DNA of 37,765 bases from Bacteroidota bacterium (lineage in GTDB: Bacteria > Bacteroidota > Bacteroidia > Chitinophagales > LD1), in NCBI GenBank assembly GCA_026391075.1, contig JAPLES010000061.1:1-37765 (forward strand), written 5' to 3'. The notes beneath the pieces were generated by a model that saw only the letters and a program-made list of their open reading frames with translations, was not told where the DNA came from and searched no databases. Positions within the stretch are counted from its first letter, which is position 1; every line of letters starts with the position of its first letter. Position numbers and translations under genes: made by a program. Shown one piece after another: positions 23,442 through 35,400 of the stretch.

Positions 23442-26400
23442 ATGAAAAACTTTTTATCCCTCAACTTATTTTCACTCTTCAATTATACTGTTATGAGAAA
23501 TTTGAAATCTACACGTTTAGCAAAATCATCTTTTGCCTGCCTATTTTTTGTGGCTATTACTTTATTTGCTAGAGCAGAAAATCCATTAGCGAATTTGCAG
23601 CTACCCCGCTCTAACAAAAGCTTAACTGAACAAATAAAAGCAAGTGAAAACAGTATTCACTTCATTGAGAACAAAGGACAGTGGAGTCCTGATGTGAAAA
23701 TGCGCGGTACTACCAGTACAGGCTACATGCAAATAATGAACGACCATATTCATTTTACTTCGCTAAAGAAAGAGGTGGGAAATGAAGCTGAAGAAAAAGA
23801 GGAGGAAGAAAAAGCAGCGAGAAACGAAAGTCATAGTGAACCTGTTGAGGCACATGGTTGGGGAATTTATTTTGAAGGCTCAAATCTGAACTATACTATT
23901 TCTAAAGAGAAGGAACTAATAACCAAGTACAACTATTTTATTAATAATGATCCTTCACATCACGCTACTGATGTTAGTAGTTATGGAGAAACAGTTTTAA
24001 AAGATATTTATCCGGGAACTGATTTACGTATGTACAGTCAAAAAGGACAAACCCTGGAATTTGACTGGGTGATTAAGGCAGGTAGCGATTTCAGTAAAAT
24101 CAAAATGGGATTTAAAGGACAAGATAATTTGACTGTAGATGAAAAAGGGAATTTGCGAGTTGTTTTGCGTTTTGATCAAGTGGTTTTTGACATTCCTGAA
24201 GCGTATCAAATCATCAATGGGAAAAAGATTTTGGTGCCTTTGATTTTTGAAGTTGAGGGTAAAACAGCTTCGTTCAAAGCCTTGGGGAAAGTAGATAGCG
24301 GATATGATTTAATTATTGACCCAAGTTTGAAATGGGGAACTTTTTTTGATGGAAATTCTACAACATTCGATGCATATCTTTTTGCAGTTGAGTTAGATGC
24401 TGCAGGTAACGTGTTGTGTGGTGGTTACACAAACGAAAGTATTGCTAATACTTATACCGGCACAGTTTGGGGTTATGATAGCACTTTCAACTCTAATCGT
24501 GATGGTATTTTATACAAACTAAAAGCGGATGGCACAAGTTTATTGAAAGTGACTTATCTCGGAGGTTCTGAAGATGATGAGACAATTTATGGCATTAGTT
24601 TATCTCCCGATTTTTCTACTATATATACTACCGGTTATACACAATCCGATAATTTTCCGTTATCAGCAACTCCCTTTACAAACGCTATTAACGCAGCTCA
24701 AGACGGTTTCGTTTCTGTTTTTCCAGCGGCTACGTTTGCTACGCTAACTTACTCTTCTTATTTAGGAGGAACTGGAACCACTGATGAAATGGTGAGTATT
24801 CGTGGTTTATCTAACAATAGTTTTATTGTAGGAGGTACAGTGAGTGCAGCAGTTCCTGCGGGCTATATTAACCTTGCCTATGACCCTACATATAGTGGCG
24901 GAACTGAAATGTACATAGGTAAGTTTACCACTTTTTCCACTCTTGCGTTTGGAACATATGTGGGTGGAACAGGAGATGAGCAATTGAATGACCTTTTGGT
25001 TTTCAGCGATGGTAAATATGCCTTTTCTGGTACTTCAGGAGCAACAGGAAGTTTTCCAGCCCTGATTAATAATGTGGCTACAGGACCAACAGGAGGAAAT
25101 GATGGTGTAATAGGTGTAATTCCAGTTGCTGGAGGCAATTTTAATATGTTAAGCAGAATTGGAGGCGGTGGCGATGACCAATTTTTTGGTATTACGGCAG
25201 GACCTTTCGATACGATATTTATTACCGGTAGAACGGCAAGTACTGATTTTCCGTTGGGAGTAGGAGCTGCTGCGGGAAACAGATTTCAATTTACGAAGGA
25301 TGCAGGTAATGATGGCTTCTTGGCTAAAATGCCTAAAACCGGTTATTCAGGTGGTGGAACAGATCCTTGGGCTGCAACTTTCTTTGGCGGAAATGGTGAC
25401 GACCGAGGTAACACCTTGCGTACTTATACTCCCTATGCCGCAATGATATTCGGAGTAACTCAATCTTCGAATTATGACACTTTAAATATTTCAGATGGAG
25501 GAGGTTTCTTTGATGGAACTTACAACAACGGATGGGATATATTTTTTACAGTGCTTGGCACCGATTTAAAAACCATTTATTTCTCTACTTATATAGGCGG
25601 AACCGGAAATGATTATTTAGGACAAACAGGTACTCCGCATGGTAGTAATCACTTTGCGGTTGAAGGGGATTCATTAATTTGTTTAGGCACAACGGTGCAT
25701 AGCGATGTTTTAACTCCAGCTATAGTAGGGCCTGCGGGAGTTTTTGATATTACCAAGACTCACTCTGGCGAAGATGAACATCTGATTTTTAAGTGGAGAA
25801 TTGGTATCGTTTTGAATTTTGATTACAGCGATGCACCAACCTCTTATGGTAACCCGAATCATATTGTAATTAACTCGCTTAAAATTGGTAGTACCATTGA
25901 TAAAGAGGATGCTGCACAGCCTTCCTATAAAGCTTTTAAAGACGATTCGCTAGGAACTACTCCTGATGACGAAGATGGAATAGCCGGTGTAGGAACGTAC
26001 GGTACACAAGTTTATGTACAGGATACTTCTACCCGATTTACACAGGTGGTTAATGTTACGAACAATACTGGTGTTACTGCCATTTTGTGTGGTTGGATAG
26101 ATTTTAATGAGGATGGAGATTTTCTCGATGCTAATGAGGTGGATACAGTTCTTGTACCTTCTGCCATAGGACTTTCAACTGCCACACTAACATGGACAGG
26201 TTATAATGCTACCAACATATTTAGGAATGCACCAAACGATACGAGTTACATGCGTTTGCGTTTAACTACTATGGGTGGTTTCTTTGTTACTAATCCTTCA
26301 CCTACACTAAGCGCCAGCAATGGTGAAGTGGAAGATTATATGTTGTTGAGATACCACTGTGTGAACTTAACGGGCGCTACCATTGATACTAACGGAACTA

Positions 26401-29400
26401 CCGGTTGTGGAACAGCAACAGGTTCTATCGTAATTACCAATGGAAATCTACTTCCGGGTGTTGTATACAATGTTTACTATAGTAAAAACGGAGGTGCTTT
26501 ACAAGGACCTTTCTCTTATACTACTGCAGGTATAACAGGAACATTAACTATATCGGGATTGACAGCAGGAACCTATACGGCTGTGGAGGTTTTTCATCCT
26601 ACTAATCATGCATGTGGTTTTACTTTACCTGGTTCTTATGTAATTTTAGATCCGAATGTACCTAGCGCACCAAGTCCGGTTACTGCTACACCTAATCCTA
26701 TTTGTACAGGAGGTACAGTTCAATTTAATGCCACTGGCCAGGCTGGAGCTAGTTGGAGTTGGACAGGTCCTGTGAGTTTCACAAGCACTTTACAAAATCC
26801 TACACGCTCAATAACATCTACCACAATGGGAGGAGTTTATTCTGTTACCCAAACAGTAGCAGGATGTACATCGGCTGCTGGTACCGTGACTTTAACAGTA
26901 GTAACCACACCAATAATTTCTTCTGCAACCGGAACAAATCCTACAACTTGTAGCGGAACCCAAGGAACTATTACTTTGAATGGACTTACTGCAGCTATAA
27001 CTTATACAGTAACTTATACCAAAACTCCAGGTGGAGCACAAGGTCCGGTTGCTATAACAGCAAACGGAAGCGGACAGGTTATCATTACCGGTTTGGGGGC
27101 TGGTTCATATTCAAATTTCGTTGTTTCTGCTGGAGGATGTTCCTCGGCTGCATTTGCAGGTCCTGTGGTATTAACTGACCCCGCAATTCCTGGTGCACCA
27201 ACAGGTTTGACAGCGGTGCCAAATCCAGTTTGCGAAGGGGGAATTTTAACTTTATCGGCAACGGGTACTGCCTTGGCTTGGACCTTCCCCGGTGGAGGAA
27301 CAGCATCGGGTTCGCCAGTTGTAAGAAACCCTGTAACCGCAGCTATGGGGGGAACATATTCTGTTACGCAAACTATTAGTGGTTGTACTTCTTTGCCTGC
27401 TACTATAGCAGTAACAGTAAATCTTAAACCTGTTATTGGTGGAAGTAGCAGTACGAATCCAACTACTTGCGGAGGAAGTCAGGGAACAATAACCCTTACC
27501 GGATTATCAGCCAGCGTTTCTTATACCGTAAATTATTTAAGAGGCGTAACTCCTCAAACGGCTACTATAACGTCAACTGCTGGAGGTAACGTGGTTATTA
27601 CAGGTTTAATTGCAGGGAGCTATAGTAATTTAACTGTTACACTCGTTTCTTCAGGTTGTACTTCAAATGCTTTAGCAGGGCCAATCGTATTGTCAGATCC
27701 TTCAACTCCTGCAGCACCTGCTGTTGGAAGTAATTCACCGGTATGTTCGGGGAATGCAATCAATCTTACGGCAACAGGTGCAGGTGGTGCAACTTATGCA
27801 TGGACCGGACCATTAAGCTATTCATCAGCATCACAAAATCCAAGTATTTTAAACGCAACTACTGCCATGAGCGGAAGTTATTGTGCAACACAAACAGTTG
27901 CTGGTTGTACTTCAGCTTCAGCCTGTGTAACGGTTACTGTCAATCAAACTCCGGCAATTACAACAACTGCAAGTAGCAACCCAACCACTTGTAGCGGAAC
28001 GCAAGGAACTATTACTTTGAATGGATTAGTGGCGGGTTCTACTTACACCGTAAATTACACTAAAACACCGGGTGGTGCGCAAGGACCTGTTTCTATTGTA
28101 GCCAACGGTACAGGACAAGTTATTATTACAGGATTAGGTGCGGGTTCTTATAGTAATTTTACAGTTACCATTTTAGGTTGTACTTCTGCAAACGAGGCAG
28201 GTCCAATTGTGTTAACTGACCCGGCTGCACCTGCGGCACCTACTGTTGGAAGTAACTCACCGGTTTGTTCGGGCAACAATATCAACCTTACGGCAACCGG
28301 AGTTGGTTCTTCGTTCACATGGACAGGTCCAAGTTTTTCTTCGAATGCACAAAATCCTACTATTGTAAACGCTACAACTTCAATGAGCGGAAGTTATTGT
28401 GCTACTCAAACACTTAACAATTGTACTTCACCTCAAGCTTGTACAACGGTAACCGTAAATCAAACACCTTCTATTACATCAACTTCTAGTACGAACCCTA
28501 CAACGTGCTTAGGAACACAAGGAACTATTACATTGAACGGATTAGTTGCAGCCTCTACTTATACGGTTAACTATACTAAAACACCGGGAGGTGCGCAGGG
28601 GCCGGTTTCATTAACGGCAAACGGAACAGGACAAATAATTATTTCAGGATTAGGCGCAGGTTCTTACAGTAATTTCAGTGTTTCAATTTTAGGTTGTACT
28701 TCGGCAGTTATTGCCGGACCAATCGTATTGACTGACCCTTCGGCTCCCGCTGCTCCTGCAGTTGGAAGCAACAGTCCGGTATGTTCAGGTAACACTATTA
28801 ATCTTACCGCAACGGGAGTGGGAACTTCTTTTGCATGGACGGGTCCGGGTGTTTATACATCTGCTTCTCAAAATCCAACCAGACCTACTTCAACTACTGC
28901 TATGAGCGGTAGCTATTGTGCCACACAAACGCTTGCTGGATGTACTTCGCCACAAGCATGTGTAACGGTAACGGTAAACCAAACTCCTTCAATAACTTCT
29001 ACTGCAAGTACCAACCCAACAACATGTAGTGGAAGTCAAGGAACAATTACTTTAAATGGATTGATTGCTTCTTCAACTTATTCAGTTACGTACGACAGAA
29101 ATGGAATTGGTCAAGGACCATTTACTCTTACGTCAAATGTATCGGGACAAATTATTATAACCGGATTAAATGCCGGATCTTATGCCAATTTCATTGTTAC
29201 AATAAATGCTTGTCCATCGGCTGCTGTTGCAGGACCAATTGTTCTATCTGACCCCTCTACGCCTGCGGCTCCATCAGTTGGAAGCAACAGTCCTGTATGT
29301 TCTGGTAACACCATCAACTTAACTGCAACGGGTGCAGGTGGTGCAACTTATTCATGGACTGGTCCAAGTTTCAGTTCTTCATCACAAAACCCTTCTATTG

Positions 29401-32400
29401 GAAGTTCTACAACTGCAATGAGCGGAAGTTACTGTGCTACTCAAACGGTTGCTGGATGTACTTCACCACAGGCTTGTGTAACAGTTACGGTTAATCAAAC
29501 ACCGGCAATACCAACAGCTTCGGCTTCACCAAACCCAATTTGCTCGGGAAATAATTTGACTTTGACTGCTGGTGGTGTTGCAGGTGCAACATTCAACTGG
29601 TCTTACCCAGATGGTGGAGGAACTTCTACTACTAGTACAACAGTAACACGCAACGCTGTTACTACAGCTATGAGCGGAACTTATACTGTTACACAAACGG
29701 TAACAGGGTGTACCTCTACAGCAGCAGGTACTGTAAATGTCACAGTAAACGCAACTCCGGTAATTACATCAACAGCAAGTAGCAATCCTACAACTTGTAG
29801 TGGAACACAAGGAACAATCACCTTAAACGGTTTGAATGCTTCTGTTTCGTATAGCATTGCTTATAGTAGAAACGGAACTGCCCAGGGACCATTTACTATT
29901 ACTTCTAATGGAACAGGTCAGGTAATTATTACTGGATTAAACGCGGGTTCTTACACTAATATTATTGCAACATTGGTTTCTACAGGTTGCCCTTCGGCAC
30001 CAGTAGCAGGACCAATTGTATTAGCAGACCCATCTACTCCGGCAGCACCAACCGTGGGAAGCAACAGTCCGGTATGTTCAGGTAATACGATTAATTTGAC
30101 AGCTACCGGAACAGGTGGTGCTACATATAGTTGGACAGGCCCAAGCTATTCTTCGTCTACTCAAAATCCTTTCATTCCGAATTCAATTACTGCAATGAGC
30201 GGAAGTTACTGTGCAACACAAACGGTTGCCAATTGTACTTCGCCAGCAGCATGTGTTACAGTAACTGTAAACCAAACTCCAAGTATTTCTTCGACAGCTA
30301 GCAGCAACCCAACAACCTGCAGTGGCAGTCAGGGAAGTATTACCTTGAATGGTTTGAATGCAAGTGCTAACTATACTTATACCTATAACAAAAATGGATC
30401 ACCGCAATCTGGAAGTGGAACAACCAACGCAAGCGGTCAATTAGTTATTTCAGGATTAACGGCCGGTTCTTACACAACATTTGTAGTTACTTTGGTTTCT
30501 ACAGGATGCCCTTCAGCAGCATTGTCAGGACCAATTACATTGACAGACCCTGCTACACCTGCTGCACCAACAGTAGGCAGCAATAGTCCGGTTTGTTCAG
30601 GAAATACAATCAATCTTACTGCAACAGGAGTAGGAACTTCATACAGTTGGACTGGACCAAGTTTCAGTTCTTCCTCACAAAATCCTTCAATAGGAAGTGC
30701 TACTACTGCCATGAGCGGAAGCTACTGTGCTACACAAACACTTGCGAATTGTACTTCGCCTGCTGCATGTGTAACTGTAACTGTAAATCAAACGCCAAGT
30801 ATTAGTTCTACATCAAGTAGTAATCCAACAACCTGCGGAGGAACACAAGGTACTATTACTTTAAACGGATTGGTAGCAAGCTCAACTTACTCGGTAACCT
30901 ATAGCCGAAATGGGGTAGCACAAGGACCATTTAGTTTAACCGCAAATGGTAGCGGACAAATTGTTATTAGTGGATTGAACGCAGGTGCTTACACTAATTT
31001 TGTAGTAAGTATTAATGGTTGTCCATCTTCTGCAGAAGCAGGTCCGGTTACATTAACTGATCCAACTACACCAGGTGCACCTACAGTGGGAAGCAACAGT
31101 CCGGTTTGCTCAGGCAATACAATTAATTTAACAGCAACAGGTACTGGTGGTGCTACTTATAGCTGGACAGGACCAAGCTTTACCTCAACTAATCAAAATC
31201 CTTCTATTGGAAGTTCTACAACTGCTATGAGTGGAAGCTACTGCGCTACACAAACAGTTGCGGGTTGTACTTCAATACCGGCATGTGTCACGGTTACAGT
31301 TAATCAAACCCCGGCTATTACTACTTCTGTTGGAACTAATCCAACAACTTGTTTAGGAAATCAGGGAACAATCACATTGAGCGGATTGAATGCAAGTGTG
31401 AACTACACCGTAATTTATAACAAGAACGGTGCTGGTCAAGGACCATTTACTATTACAACAAATGGCAGCGGACAATTAATTATTACGGGATTAACCGCAG
31501 GATTGTATAACGGTTTTGTGGTTACGCTAGTTTCTACAGGATGTCCTTCGGGTGCGTTTGGTGGTTCAGTAACTTTGACTGACCCTGCAAATCCAATTGC
31601 ACCAACATTAAGCAGTAACTCTCCTAGATGTTATGGGGATACATTGAAATTATTCAGCACCATTGTTTCGGGAGCAACCTACGCATGGACAGGACCGGCA
31701 TCATTTGCTTCGGCTTTGCAAAACCCAACACGACCAAGTGCTGTGCCTGCTATGTCTGGAACTTATTCGGTTGTGGTTACCGTAAATAATTGTAACTCTT
31801 CACCTGCTACTTTGAGTGTGACTGTTACTTCATGTCCACCGGTAGCAGTTAACGATTCCTATACAACACCAGAAGATAATACGCTCAACGTACCTGTTAC
31901 TGGAGTTCTTGTAAACGACAACGATCCTGCAAATCCTCAACAACCCTTAACTGTAACCACAACTCCGGTTTGCAATCCTTCACATGGTGCAGTTACCTTA
32001 AATGCAAACGGAAGTTTCTCTTACGTTCCCGCATTTAATTATAATGGTTTAGATTCTTTCTGTTACCGTGTTTGCGATAACGAAAGCCCGGTTGCTTGTG
32101 ATACAGCAGTTGTGTTTATTACTGTTACTCCGGTTAATGACCCACCGATTGTTCGCGATACAACAGTTACTACACCAGAGGATAATCCAATTACTGTTTG
32201 CTTACCAATTACAGATCCTGAAACGGCTACGCAGTCGCACTTATTCCAAAGCTATTTCTGTAATGCACAGAACGGAACAGTAAGTAGTGTAACCATTAAC
32301 AATGGATCAAATCCGCACACAGTTTGTGTGGCATATACGCCTAATGCTAACTTCAATGGAAACGATTCTGTTTGTATTGTAATTTGCGACAACGGCTCAC

Positions 32401-35400
32401 CGCAATTATGTGATACTGCTACCATCCATATTACTGTAACTCCAGTAAACGATAAACCAAATGCAGTAGATGATTACTTTGTATCTTGCACAGCCGTAGC
32501 TATTACCAATAATGTTTTAACCAATGATTTTGATATTGACGGACCAAGTATAACTGTTACCGGTCCAATTTTCGGAATGGGACCTTTCTCAGGAACACTT
32601 ACGTCCTTCTTTGCTAACGGAACATTTACCTATACTCCACCATCAGGTTCTTTCAATGGAATTGATTCGTTTGCGTATGTTATTTGCGATGGCGGAACAC
32701 CGAACCTTTGCGACACGGGAGTAGTTGTATTGGATTACCGTTGCGTGAACGTTCCTCCTGTTGCCGATAATGATTACTATACTATTCCGGAAGATCAAAC
32801 ATTGAATGCTGATGTTTCCACGAACGATTACGACCCAGACGGAGCTGTTTTGAATTACAATACCACACCGCTAGTAAACGTAACTCATGGTACGCTTACC
32901 TTAAACGGGAATGGGACATTCACTTACATTCCTACACTAAATTACTTTGGTGCTGATTCGTTTACATACGCAGTATGCGATACAGGAACACCTGTGAAAT
33001 GCGATACCGCTACAGTGTATATTACTATTACACCCGTGAACGATCCACCAGTGGTTCGTGATACAACGATTACTACTCCGGAGGATACTCCTTTTGCAGT
33101 TTGTTTGCCTATTACAGATGTAGAATCTTTTGACCTTCATGTATCGGCTATACTTTGCCAGCCGACAGCTGGCACATTAAGTTTATTCTCGGTTAATAAC
33201 CTCTCGAATCCACATGAAGTTTGTGTAACGTATACTCCCAATGCTAATTACAATGGACTTGATTCCTTGTGTTTATTAGTGTGCGATAACGGTACTCCTT
33301 CTAAATGCGACACGGCTTATATTCGAATTAATGTAACGCCTGTTAACGACCCGCCAATTGCAGTAAATGATAACTATTCAACCAACGAAGATGTAACGCT
33401 TACAACAACAGTAAGTACAGGCGTAAGAATTAATGATAATGATGCGGCTGACGGAAATGCCGTAACAACATTGACTATTACTACAACACCAATTGTAAAC
33501 GTAGCACACGGAACATTAACCTTAAGCAGCAACGGTGCGTTTACTTATGTGCCGACTTCTAACTATTGTGGTAATGATTCATTCCAATATCGTGTATGCG
33601 ATAATGGTACTCCACTGCCAAGTTTGTGTGATACCGGAACTGCATTCATCACTATCAATTGTGTAAACGACCCACCGGTTGTTCATGATACTATAATTAC
33701 ACAATGTGAAGATTGCGGACCGATTACAGTTTGTATTCCTGTGACCGATTTGGATGCCGGACAACAACATTTTGTAACTTCTGTTTTCTGCGGACCAAAC
33801 AACGGTACTGTTTCAACCACATTGAGCGGACCTTCATTTGATGTTTTGTGTGTTACCTACACTCCGAATGCAAACTACAATGGCAGTGATTCAATCTGCA
33901 TTATTGTTTGCGATAACGGTTCGCCATCGCTGTGCGATACCACTCATATCAGTATTACAGTTACTCCGGTGAACGATCCACCTGTTGTTGTAAATGATAA
34001 TTATAGTACGAATGAAGATGTTGCGATTGTAACAACATCTGTTACGGGGGTGCGCAATAACGATAATGATAATGCCGATGGAAATGCAGTAACTACATTG
34101 ACCGTTACCACTACTCCAATTATTAATGTAAGCAACGGAACATTGGTGTTGAATAGCAACGGTTCATTTACTTATACTCCAAATACAAATTTCAATGGCG
34201 TTGATTCGTTCCAATACAGAATTTGCGATAACGGCACACCACTTCCTAGTTTGTGTGATACCGCTACAGCGTACATCACTGTAAATCCAGTTAACGATCC
34301 ACCTGTAGTTCGTGATACTACCGTTACTACACCTGAGGACAATCCGATTTCAGTTTGTTTACCAATTTCAGATCCTGAAAGTTCAGATTTACACAGTTCT
34401 GTAATTCTTTGCAATGCATCGAATGGTTCGTTGAGTATTCCTGCGGTGAATAATATTTCAGTCCCTCATCAGGTTTGTATTACGTACACGCCTAATCTTA
34501 ATTTTAACGGCACTGATTCATTCTGTGTAATTGTTTGCGATAATGGTTCGCCTTCTAAATGTGATACAGCAATAGTGCATATCAATGTAACACCAGTTAA
34601 TGATCCGCCAGTTGCAGTAAATGATAATTACACGACTACCGAAGATGTAGCTATAGTAACCACATCGGTTACAGGAGTAAGAAATAATGATAACGACAAT
34701 GCCGATGGAAATGCCGTAACTACTTTGACTGTAAATACTACACCGGTAATTAATGTAAGCAACGGAACTCTGGTGCTCAATAGTAACGGTTCGTTTACAT
34801 ACACTCCGAACGCCAACTTCAATGGTGTGGATTCATTCCAGTATCGTGTTTGTGATAACGGAACCCCTCTTCCAAGTTTATGTGATACAGCAACAGCTTA
34901 TATTACTGTTACTGGAATTAATGACCCACCGGTAGTAGCGGATACTATTATTACACATTGTGAAGACTGCGGTCCAATTACAGTTTGCACTCCGGTTACA
35001 GACCCAGATAATGGACAGATACATTATATTTCTTCTACTTACTGCGGACCAAACAACGGAACTGTTTCTAGCACATTAAGCGGTCCATTGTTCAATCAGT
35101 TGTGTGTTACCTATACACCGAACGCTAATTTCAATGGTCAAGATTCCATTTGTATTATCGTTTGCGATAACGGGTCACCTGTATTGTGCGATACCTTCCA
35201 CGAGTTTATTACTGTAACTCCCGTTAACGATCCACCAGTGGCGTTGAATGATAATTATACGACCACCGAAGATGTAACCTTAACCACAACTTCGGCAACA
35301 GGTGTTAGAAATAATGATAACGACAATGCTGACGGCAATCCGGTTACTTCATTAACGGTGAACGGAACTCCGATACTTGCACCGGTTCATGGAACGCTTA

